DNA from: Lentisphaerae bacterium RIFOXYA12_64_32
Lineage (GTDB): Bacteria > Verrucomicrobiota > Lentisphaeria > Oligosphaerales > YB12-FULL-65-16
Direction: 5' to 3'
Assembly: GCA_001803235.1 (NCBI GenBank)
Contig: MHBL01000302.1
Span: 1-64,000 of the forward strand
Length of the DNA: 64,000 bases
The translations under genes and the position numbers were made by a program. Positions 1-7,187 of the stretch are shown piece by piece (positions within the stretch are counted from its first letter, which is position 1; every line of letters begins with the position of its first letter). The notes below the pieces were generated by a model that did not search any database, was not told where the DNA came from, and worked only from the letters and a program-made list of their open reading frames with translations.

Positions 1-100
1 CCGGAAAAGACGAAGAGAGAGAAACGCAAAGGTGTCAAACGGAGACCAGGACTTGACAGATTCGGCCGTGGAATTCCTCCGGGATTGCTCGTCGTCTGCG

Positions 101-142
101 GTCCATGGTCCATGGTCCCCAGTTGCGCGTAGCGCTAAGTTC
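101..142 (-). repeat. Dispersed repeat family R1, copy a
   Basis: Read on the minus strand it begins GAACTTAGCGCTACGCGC, followed by AACTGGGG and CCATGG repeats. Closely similar sequence occurs at 15672-15730 and 62541-62597, always between genes. A short piece (CCTTAGCGCTACG) also lies in the loop of the large hairpin near 6799. Function unknown. Confidence 0.7.
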
Positions 143-379
143 GCCAAGTGGCCGAGAGATAGACCCCGCAAACACGGAACCACCAATGCCTCGGCGAGGT
201 GGCACCCAGGCGGCCTCACCTGGGCGCCTTCCCGGAGCGTCCCAAAGCTCCGCCAGGCCGGGAGACCTGGCGGCCACCCTGGCAAGGCAGCCGCTTAAGT
301 TGGGGGCATTAGGGCCTGACCCCCTACTCCGTTTTTCATGACGCCACGCTTGACCTTTGCTCGCGCCGTGATAACTTAT

Positions 380-407
380 CAGGATAATAGTACTCCTATT
401 TATCCTG
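380..407. promoter_or_regulatory. Candidate operator/promoter palindrome for rrf2-cydAB
   Basis: A perfect 8-bp inverted repeat CAGGATAA / TTATCCTG (380-387 and 400-407) is separated by 12 bp of A+T-rich DNA, in an otherwise G+C-rich context, about 70 bp before the Rrf2 start. Rrf2 proteins commonly bind A+T-rich dyads at their own promoters, so autoregulation of the regulator and cydAB is a reasonable inference. I cannot identify the transcription start. Confidence 0.5.
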
Positions 408-473
408 CTATTGAGAGAAGTGCCGTTTCCGCCCGTAGAGCGGGGGAGACGGGACGGCAAGGTCGAGCGGCCC

Positions 474-974
474 ATGATGCGCCTGAGCAAGACCGTGGAC
501 TACATGGTTCGGTGCGTGCTGTTTCTGGCTACGCACGAACCCGGCACCACGGTGGACCGGCGTGCCATTGTCGAGGCCACGGGCGTCCCGGATCTGTTCT
601 TCCGCAAGATCGTCCAGCAGTTGAGTCGCGCCGGTATTGTCCGCGTCACCCGCGGCCCCAAGGGCCAATATGGCCTGGCGGTGTCGGCCGAAGAGTTGAC
701 GCTGCTCCGGGTCGTGGAGGTCGGGGACGGCGAGATCTGCCTGAACGAGTGCGCCATGAACCCCGGGGCATGCAGCCGCAGCCGGGCCTGCCCGGTCCAT
801 CCCGTGTGGCACGATCTGCGCGACAACGTCCGCGACGCCTTGGGCGCCGTAACGTTCGCGGCCCTGGCGTCGCCGGGTTCCCGAGACGCCAAAGGTTCCG
901 GGCGCCGTACCGGTGCGGCGCGGACCGTGCCCCAACGCCCGACCGACACGGGTAGACGCGGGGCCACCGCCTGA
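474..974 (+). CDS. Rrf2-family transcriptional regulator with Fe-S cysteines
   Basis: A 166-residue winged-helix regulator. The start at 474 (or ATG 477) is chosen because MMRLSKTVDYMVR matches the usual Rrf2 N-terminus; the open frame extends further upstream without family similarity. The HTH lies at about residues 28-62. Cysteines at 89, 93, 100 and 106 (C-x3-C-x6-C-x5-C) sit where IscR/NsrR-type proteins bind an iron-sulfur cluster, so sensing of oxygen, NO or Fe-S status is likely. The tail after about residue 130 is low-complexity and Arg/Ala/Gly rich. It lies 19 bp before cydA and probably controls that oxidase. The signal it senses is inferred, not shown. Confidence 0.88.
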   Translation: MMRLSKTVDYMVRCVLFLATHEPGTTVDRRAIVEATGVPDLFFRKIVQQLSRAGIVRVTRGPKGQYGLAVSAEELTLLRVVEVGDGEICLNECAMNPGACSRSRACPVHPVWHDLRDNVRDALGAVTFAALASPGSRDAKGSGRRTGAARTVPQRPTDTGRRGATA

Positions 975-993
975 ACAACGGAAGGATGTCACC

Positions 994-2346
994 ATGGATG
1001 TCGTATGGCTCTCACGGTTGCAGTTCGCAGCGGCCACCTACTTCCACTTCCTCTTCGTCCCGCTCACCCTCGGTCTGTCCGTCCTGATCGCCGTCATGGA
1101 GACGCGCTACGCGCTCCGAGGCGATCCGGCCTGGCAGCGCATGGCCCGGTTCTGGGGCCAGATCTTCCTGGTCAATTTCGCGCTCGGGATCGTGACCGGC
1201 ATCACGCTGGAGTTTCAGTTCGGCACCAACTGGGCGCGTTACTCCCAGTACGTGGGCGACGTCTTCGGTTCATTGCTGGCAATCGAAGCAACCGCGGCGT
1301 TCTTCCTGGAGTCCACCTTCATCGGGGTCTGGATTTTCGGCTGGCGCAAACTCTCGGCCAAGGCACACGCAATCGTGATGTGGCTCGTCGCCGGCGCATC
1401 CAACCTCTCGGCCATCTGGATTCTCACCGCCAATGCGTGGATGCAGCACCCGGTGGGATACCGGATCAACGCGGAAGCGGGTCGGGCCGAACTGGCCGAC
1501 TTTCTCGCCATCGTGACCCAGCGCACGGCACTGCTCAAGATTGTGCACACCCTGAGCGGCGCCTACGTGCTGGCTGCGTTCTTCGTCATGGGCGTCAGCG
1601 CCTACCACCTGCTGCGGAAGCGGGATGTGGACTTCTTCAGTCGCTCATTCCGGCTGGCCCTGACATTCGGCCTGATCTTCTCCTTTGTCGAACTGGCCGA
1701 GGGACACATGCACGCCGCCGACGTGGCGGAAACCCAACCCACGAAACTGGCGGCCATGGAATCACACTGGAAGACGTCGACCCGTGCACCGGTCTTCCTC
1801 TTCGCGATCCCCGACGAAAAGGCCGGTCGAAACGCCGTCGAACTGTTCCCCTTCCCCGGAATGCTCAGCATGCTCGCCTTCCACAATCCCAACGCCGAGG
1901 TCAAAGGCCTGGCCGACTTTCCCCGCGAAGACCGCCCGCCGGTCCTGATCACCTTCGTGGCGTTCCGGCTGATGGTCGCGCTCGGCGTCTACTTTGCCGC
2001 GGCCACCGCAATCGGTTGGCTGCAGCGCAACCGCTTGGAGCAATCCCGGTGGTACCTCCGGCTGATGCTCTGCTCCATTCCGCTGCCGTACCTGGCCATC
2101 GCGCTGGGCTGGACCGTCGCCGAAGTCGGGCGCCAGCCGTGGATCGTTTACGGGCTCATGCGCACCCGCGACGCCGCCTCGCCGATCGCCTCGGGGCAAG
2201 TCCTGGCCACGCTACTCGGGTTCGTCCTCCTGTACGGGCTCCTGGGCCTGGTGGCCTTCGGGCTGATCATCCGCACCATACGGCGCGGCCCGGAACCGGC
2301 ACCCGCCCACGGCGCCGACACACCGCACCGTCAGGACGCCGCGTAA
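994..2346 (+). CDS. cydA: Cytochrome bd quinol oxidase subunit I
   Basis: A 450-residue integral membrane subunit that binds haems b558, b595 and d and oxidises quinol while reducing oxygen to water. The start MDVVWLSRLQFA at 994 follows a GAAGGA ribosome site; the N-terminal part of the longer frame is not CydA-like. Visible family features are the early haem-ligand His (residue 18), the GWIF/EFQFGTNW stretch, the Q-loop region with KLAAMESHW, and GRQPWIVYGLMRT near the C-terminus. The Q-loop is of the short type common outside enterobacteria. It is followed by cydB after 70 bp. High oxygen affinity of bd oxidases suits microaerobic life. Confidence 0.96.
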   Translation: MDVVWLSRLQFAAATYFHFLFVPLTLGLSVLIAVMETRYALRGDPAWQRMARFWGQIFLVNFALGIVTGITLEFQFGTNWARYSQYVGDVFGSLLAIEATAAFFLESTFIGVWIFGWRKLSAKAHAIVMWLVAGASNLSAIWILTANAWMQHPVGYRINAEAGRAELADFLAIVTQRTALLKIVHTLSGAYVLAAFFVMGVSAYHLLRKRDVDFFSRSFRLALTFGLIFSFVELAEGHMHAADVAETQPTKLAAMESHWKTSTRAPVFLFAIPDEKAGRNAVELFPFPGMLSMLAFHNPNAEVKGLADFPREDRPPVLITFVAFRLMVALGVYFAAATAIGWLQRNRLEQSRWYLRLMLCSIPLPYLAIALGWTVAEVGRQPWIVYGLMRTRDAASPIASGQVLATLLGFVLLYGLLGLVAFGLIIRTIRRGPEPAPAHGADTPHRQDAA

Positions 2347-2416
2347 CCCCCAACACCAAAGCACCGGCCGGCGCGACACAGCAGCACGACGGTCAATTCG
2401 GAAAGGAATCTCGAAC

Positions 2417-3442
2417 ATGTGGCTGGAGAACGTCTGGTTCTTTCTCTGGGGATTGCTGTGGGCCGTCTACTTCCTGACCGACGGGTTCGATCTCGGCGTC
2501 GGGGTGCTCCTGCCGTTCCTCGGCAAGGACGACGCGCAGCGACGGGTCATGTACCACAGCATCGGCCCGCTGTGGAACGGCAACGAAGTCTGGCTGCTCA
2601 CCGCCGGGGGCGTCACGTTTGCCGCCTTCCCGCGGCTGTATGCGTTCATGTTCAGTTCGCTGTATGCCCCGCTCATGCTCATTCTCTTCGCCCTGATCGT
2701 GCGCGGCGTATCTTTCGAGTTCAGGGATAAGCTGGGCGGGGCGGCGTGGCGACGCCTGTGGGATGGGTGCCTGTTCGTCGGCAGCCTCCTGCCCGCCATT
2801 CTGTTCGGCGTCGCGTTCGCCAACATCTTCCGCGGATTGCCGTTCGACCAGACCGGGTATTTCGGAACGCTGTTCTCACTCCTCAACCCGTACGGACTCT
2901 GCGGCGGCATCCTCTTCCTGCTGCTCTTCGTGGTGCACGGAGCGCTCTGGCTCGCCGTCAAGACCGACGGCGATCTGCAGCAACGGGCCGCGGCTGCTGC
3001 CGGCGCACTCTGGTACGCCCTGCTCGGCGTGGCCGTGCTCTTCCTGCTCGCGACCTGGTTCGACACCCGGCTCTACGCCAACTACCTGGCGCACCCGGCA
3101 CTGTTCCTCTGTCCCCTGGTCGCGGTCGCCGCGCTTCTGGGCGCCAAACTCTGCCTCGCCAGAAAGCTGTACTGGCGGGCCTGGGCCTCTTCCGGCCTGA
3201 CCATCCTCGGCGTGACCTTCTTCGGCGTGATCGGGCTTTTCCCGAATATGTTCCCGTCCCGGACCGTGCCGGACGCCAACCTGACCGCGCACAACGCCGC
3301 GAGCACGCCCGGAACCCTGCTCATCATGCTGGTCGTGGCCGGCACCTTTGTACCCATCGTCATCGCCTATCAGACGTGGGCCTACCACCTCTTCCGCGGC
3401 AAGACAACCGCCTCAACCCTCGACCTCGAAGACGCCTACTGA
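2417..3442 (+). CDS. cydB: Cytochrome bd quinol oxidase subunit II
   Basis: A 341-residue polytopic partner of CydA. The N-terminal stretch with YFLTDGFDLGVG and the GPLWNGNEVWLLTAGG motif are CydB signatures. The start ATG at 2417 is preceded by GGAAAGGA at suitable spacing. The length is usual for the family. No cydX-like micro-gene or cydCD transporter is seen downstream; the next gene is unrelated. It is most likely co-transcribed with rrf2 and cydA. Confidence 0.96.
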   Translation: MWLENVWFFLWGLLWAVYFLTDGFDLGVGVLLPFLGKDDAQRRVMYHSIGPLWNGNEVWLLTAGGVTFAAFPRLYAFMFSSLYAPLMLILFALIVRGVSFEFRDKLGGAAWRRLWDGCLFVGSLLPAILFGVAFANIFRGLPFDQTGYFGTLFSLLNPYGLCGGILFLLLFVVHGALWLAVKTDGDLQQRAAAAAGALWYALLGVAVLFLLATWFDTRLYANYLAHPALFLCPLVAVAALLGAKLCLARKLYWRAWASSGLTILGVTFFGVIGLFPNMFPSRTVPDANLTAHNAASTPGTLLIMLVVAGTFVPIVIAYQTWAYHLFRGKTTASTLDLEDAY

Positions 3443-3487
3443 CTCACATTCTGCATTTCGAACTCCTGTGCGGTGCGAATCCCGCCC

Positions 3488-3547
3488 CCTCGCCTTGTCG
3501 CCAAGGGCGACACGCATGTCCAGCCCAGGGTTGCCAAACCCTGGGAT
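3488..3547 (-). repeat. Double-hairpin repeat unit, copy 1
   Basis: Two adjacent hairpins: CGCCTTGTCG..CAAGGGCG (about 3491-3509) and CCCAGGGTT..AACCCTGGG (about 3523-3545), joined by a CATGTCCAGC linker. Read on the minus strand this matches the unit at 3672-3725: an ACCCTGGG-type hairpin, the linker GCTGGACATGCG, then a second hairpin. Confidence 0.65.
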
Positions 3548-3671
3548 CCGGCATACCCGAAGCCGATTGCACCCTGAAGGGGTGCCGCATCCCGAGCCCA
3601 CGGTGACGTGAATGAGGTGGCCCGCGTGTTCGTCCCCCTCAGGGACGGATCGCGGAGGGCAATGGTCACAA

Positions 3672-3725
3672 GACCCAGGGTCGTTCGACCCTGGGCTGGA
3701 CATGCGCGTCCCCGTTGGGGACGGA
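3672..3725 (+). repeat. Double-hairpin repeat unit, copy 2
   Basis: Hairpin CCCAGGGTCG..CGACCCTGGG, linker GCTGGACATGCG, then hairpin CGTCCCC..GGGGACG. It lies opposite in orientation to the copy at 3488-3547. The linker is conserved while the second hairpin differs in sequence but keeps its pairing, which suggests the fold matters or that it is a palindromic mobile repeat. Confidence 0.65.
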
Positions 3726-3927
3726 CGGCACCGTCCGCCAGGACCGCCACATCGCACGCGGGACGGACTTGCCGGTTGCCTTTGCGCTCTGCCTCGGTAT
3801 TGTTACACTCCATGAACCGGGCCACGCCGACCGGATCGTCACGGTGATTCCCATGGCCCCGAACTCACGGAGGATTGCATGGGCTGCACGCGAGGGGCCA
3901 TTCCCACAAAACGGAGACAGGGCCGTC

Positions 3928-5247
3928 ATGAATTACAGCGCAGACATACCGGTTCGGGGAACGTACGACGTCGTGGTGGTGGGCGCCGGGCCGGCCGGGA
4001 TCGGTGCGGCGGTGACATCGGCGCGGCTGGGTCGGAAAACGCTGCTGGTGGAGAAATACGGCTACCCGGGCGGTGTCGGAACCTACGGCTGCTGCACGAT
4101 CTTCTTCCGGTTCGGGGAACATGGCCGGCAACTCGTCAGCGGCCTGGCCGAGGAAGTCATCCGACGCATGGACGCACGCGGCGCGGCGTCGCTCACGATC
4201 AACGACGGATGCGGGATGCCGGAGTTCCGCCGGATCGGCGATCGGCCGTTGCTCGGCAAAGTGATCACCAAGACCGAAGATCTGCGCGTGGTCTACCACG
4301 ATATCCTGAGCGAAAGCGGCGTCGAAAAGCTGTTCTATTCGCATCTCTGCGGCGTGATCCGCGACGGACGGCGGGTCCGCGGCATCGTTGTGGACAGCCT
4401 GGAAGGACCGGGAATCATTGAGAGCAAGGTGTTCGTCGACGCCAGCGGCGATGCGCACCTGGTCCACCGCGCCGGCGGCAGGACGGAACAGGCCGCCGCG
4501 GACGAAACCATGCACAAGTCCGTGTTCTTCATGGTGAGCGGCGTGACCCCGCACGACCCGCAGGTAAACATCAAACGCTACCAGGAACTCTTCAAGGCCG
4601 GCGCCGTTCCCGACAAGTTCTGGAATCACCTGGGATACTCATACCAGTTGGATCCGGGAATCGTGCAGTTGGCGTTTGCCTATGCCAATGGCGACGCCTG
4701 TTCCTCGGCAGACATGACGCGCATGGACCACGAATTGCGCGACCGCAATTTCGAGGCCGTCGAGTTCATGAAACGCGAGATGGTCGGTTACGAACACTGC
4801 TTCCCGGTGAATTCCGCGCAGCAGGTCTGTGTCCGTTCCAGCCGCCATATCTGTGGGGTAACGAAGTTGACCGAAGAACTGCTGGCCAAAGACGAATTGC
4901 CCCCGGCCCCGCTCATGTACATCGTCCGGAGCTATGGCAGCCACAGTACCGACCAGAAGAAAGGCTTTGCCCCGGCAAAGCGCGGAACCTTGGGCGGCTT
5001 CTCGGCCATTCCCTACGGCGCGCTGATCCCCGTTGAGTTCGACAACGTACTCGCCAGCGGCCGCTGCATCAGCGTCGACGAGTGCGTGATGGACACGATC
5101 CGAATGATGACCACCTGCATGGTCACCGGTCAGGCCGCCGGTATTGCCGCGTCCATCGCCATTGCCGGCGATCTGTCGGAGATGACCGAGGTCCCATACG
5201 GCGACCTGCGCCAGGGATTGCTGAACATGCACTGTATCCTGGATTGA
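3928..5247 (+). CDS. FAD-dependent oxidoreductase (FAD_oxidored family)
   Basis: A 439-residue flavoprotein. An N-terminal Rossmann fold for FAD shows GAGPAGIG at residues 19-26 followed by the acidic strand end LLVEKYGYPGG and a CC pair (TYGCCTIFF). The C-terminal part, with DEC and the TTCMVTGQAAGIAA stretch, is typical of the PF12831-type family. The start MNYSAD at 3928 is chosen because the Rossmann fold begins soon after. Members are common beside glycan-degradation genes in PVC bacteria; the substrate is unknown. No signal peptide is seen, so it is probably cytoplasmic. The gene stands alone between a repeat-rich gap and a convergent gene. Confidence 0.85.
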   Translation: MNYSADIPVRGTYDVVVVGAGPAGIGAAVTSARLGRKTLLVEKYGYPGGVGTYGCCTIFFRFGEHGRQLVSGLAEEVIRRMDARGAASLTINDGCGMPEFRRIGDRPLLGKVITKTEDLRVVYHDILSESGVEKLFYSHLCGVIRDGRRVRGIVVDSLEGPGIIESKVFVDASGDAHLVHRAGGRTEQAAADETMHKSVFFMVSGVTPHDPQVNIKRYQELFKAGAVPDKFWNHLGYSYQLDPGIVQLAFAYANGDACSSADMTRMDHELRDRNFEAVEFMKREMVGYEHCFPVNSAQQVCVRSSRHICGVTKLTEELLAKDELPPAPLMYIVRSYGSHSTDQKKGFAPAKRGTLGGFSAIPYGALIPVEFDNVLASGRCISVDECVMDTIRMMTTCMVTGQAAGIAASIAIAGDLSEMTEVPYGDLRQGLLNMHCILD

Positions 5248-5348
5248 CGGCGCCTCTTGCCCTGGACGGAAGCGGGTGGAGCAGCCGCTCGGGGACAGAC
5301 CTGCCCCCCCCCGCCCCGGCTTCCCCACTGCACACTCCTCCGACACGG

Positions 5349-6503
5349 TCAGCGCGTCCTCTCGGACGCCGCATTCTTCACCCAGATCGGGCTGGTCCAA
5401 GCCTGGGAAAGATTGCCGTGCTCGTCAGCATCCGCCTGGGTCACCCGCAGATAGTAGTAGGAACTCCCGCCGAACGAATCGTCTGCCCCTGCGAACGTCG
5501 CCAATGTCTCTTCCGGTTCGACGCACCGGAGGACGGCGCCATCGCGGATGATCGCCACTTCCCGAAGCTTGGCTGTCCCTCTCACACCCACAGTGAGTTG
5601 CGGTTTGCCCTCGATGTCGATCGCTTCACCCATACCATGCCCGTTAATCCTGAAGTCGACGCCAATTCGGGCGTTGAAGACCGCGTAGTTACGGCGGTTC
5701 CGCAGTGCTTCGAAAATCGCGTCACGCGTCAACTCCTTGGCGAACACCGCCGTCCTTGCCGCCGGCTTGCCGCCGTGTGTGTCCGTACCCTTGACGAAAC
5801 CCGTTCTGCCCCCGGTGTTGAGAAAGTCGCGCACGGACTTCTCGGTCCCCGACTCGTAGGATTTGCCGTTGTAGTAGGTCGTATCGGCGCCCATCTCGGT
5901 GTTCGCAATAACCGGGTAAAACGAAGGACTATAGCCCCACTGGTCTCTCTCTTCAGGCCCGACACCAGGGTGGTTGTTCTGAATCAGACCGCCGGCCTTC
6001 TGTACCGCTTCCGCGAGCAAGTCGGGACTCTCATACGCCACGTCCTTTGCGCTGAAGATGAGATCCACACGTGAAGGGAAGTAAACGTTCTTGTGGTTGT
6101 AGAACTTGGGACGCCCGGGAAACAGGCGTTCGGATACCACGTTCTCCCCTACCTCCGTCCAGTACTTCGCCTGGGACGTCCACTCATACCCTGCGATCGC
6201 GACGAACTTCCCTGGCACCGTGTAGGCGTCCACTTTCTCCTGAATGTAGTCCCATGTCTCCTTGGACATCCGCCAGGGCGCACCGCTGCCAAAGTCGTGG
6301 TCCGTGACGATGGCGAAATCCAGGCGGGCAACGTCCCGCGCATACGTCAACACCTCGTCAATATCGCCCTTTCCGTCGGACAGGGTAGTGTGCATGTGCA
6401 CGTCGCCCCAGTAGATCTGAGATTGCGCGAACGCAGCGCAACCCAGCAGCGGCACCATGCAGTGAACTGCCACCAGCAAACGGTTGCGGTGGAGAACAGA
6501 CAT
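5349..6503 (-). CDS. Secreted PHP-superfamily metallohydrolase (CehA/McbA-like)
   Basis: A 384-residue protein with an N-terminal signal peptide ending near AFAQ. The PHP fold is shown by the metal-binding motifs DVHMHTTLSDG, TDHDFG, a later NNHPG and DTHGG. After about residue 290 a small beta-rich domain follows (DFRINGHGMGE..). Proteins of this type are metal-dependent phosphoesterases or hydrolases acting in the periplasm; the substrate here is unknown. It is convergent with the FAD oxidoreductase and has a gap of about 680 bp upstream. Confidence 0.85.
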   Translation of the reverse strand: MSVLHRNRLLVAVHCMVPLLGCAAFAQSQIYWGDVHMHTTLSDGKGDIDEVLTYARDVARLDFAIVTDHDFGSGAPWRMSKETWDYIQEKVDAYTVPGKFVAIAGYEWTSQAKYWTEVGENVVSERLFPGRPKFYNHKNVYFPSRVDLIFSAKDVAYESPDLLAEAVQKAGGLIQNNHPGVGPEERDQWGYSPSFYPVIANTEMGADTTYYNGKSYESGTEKSVRDFLNTGGRTGFVKGTDTHGGKPAARTAVFAKELTRDAIFEALRNRRNYAVFNARIGVDFRINGHGMGEAIDIEGKPQLTVGVRGTAKLREVAIIRDGAVLRCVEPEETLATFAGADDSFGGSSYYYLRVTQADADEHGNLSQAWTSPIWVKNAASERTR

Positions 6504-7187
6504 GTCCGTCGCTCCCTACCACTCGGAGTCTGCCGAGTTCAGGCTTCCGGTTGACGTCCTTTTCGACCTGTGCGGGCAAATCCAGTTCTATCGCGCGCTG
6601 CCTGCCGGTTCCCGCGCCCCGGCGCCCTCACGGCGCCGACACGTGGGGAATTGCACCCGGGCACAATCGCATTGACCTGATCATGACACTACGATACCGC
6701 CGCGCACGGTCGTTGGCCAGGTGTGACCCCTCTGGCCCACGCAGACCGCCTTGCCTGACCGACAGCACCGCGGGCGGCCCTCCGCCCGCCATCCGAGCCT
6801 TAGCGCTACGTGCGTGCCGTGAAGCGGGCGGAGGGCCGCCCGCGGTACTGTCGGATGGTGGCGGGGCTCAATCCGCTGCTTGCACAGGTCGGCGTTTTTT
6901 CCGACCGCGGCGTACGGGGGAAAGACTCTGGCGGGGCGTACTTTTTCGCGCCAGGCAGCTTGACAAGGTCGTCGAGCAGCGGAAGAACAGGTTCTTCCGC
7001 GTTTTAGCAGCGGCGCCACATCAAGCCCCCTGCCGAGACTCCCCCGCTCGGCGCAGCGAACGCCAACACGCGTTTGGCCGCCGCCGCTCCCGGGCCGGAG
7101 ATCATCGAGCAACCAAACGACACGCGGGCACTTTCCCGGAGAGCCGCGATGAAGACAGTGTCGGCAGCCCCCCGTTCCCACACCCGC
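6504..7187. other. Gene-free region containing a long hairpin
   Basis: Open frames here look like chance G+C-rich frames (Arg/Pro/Cys rich, no motif). The one clear structure is the 31-bp-arm hairpin at 6759-6854. A GGTTCTTCCGC inverted stretch near 6980-7000 is also palindromic. Confidence 0.55.
6759..6854. repeat. Long hairpin with 31-bp arms
   Basis: Arms at 6759-6789 and 6824-6854 pair in 30 of 31 positions, with a 34-nt loop. The arms are very G+C-rich (core GCGGGCGGAGGGCCGCCCGC). The loop carries CCTTAGCGCTACG, the same words as the R1 repeat. There is no T-run, so a simple terminator is unlikely; it looks like a palindromic mobile element. Confidence 0.75.

Larger units (their letters stand above)
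1..473. other. Non-coding leader region with small palindromes
   Basis: I see no convincing gene in this stretch; the open frames have no recognisable protein character. It holds a copy of a dispersed repeat (101-142), a hairpin with arms CCGCCAGG/CCTGGCGG near 252-275, and just before the first gene an A+T-richer patch (about 370-415) that looks like a promoter/operator zone for the Rrf2-cydAB unit. Confidence 0.6.
3443..3927. other. Gene-free gap filled with paired-hairpin repeats
   Basis: No gene is supported here. The stretch contains several strong stem-loops, including two inverted copies of a double-hairpin unit (listed separately), and short hairpins such as CCCTGAAGGGG near 3572. 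The open frame of the next gene runs back through this DNA, but the family N-terminus begins only at 3928. Confidence 0.6.

Noticed and set aside
5248-5348. Terminator between the FAD gene and the convergent PHP gene
   Set aside because: Only a poly-C run and weak hairpins; no stem with a T-run on either strand.
6681-7181. Minus-strand frame of 166 codons upstream of the PHP gene
   Set aside because: Cys/Arg/Gly-rich translation through a 31-bp-arm hairpin; no motif or ribosome site.
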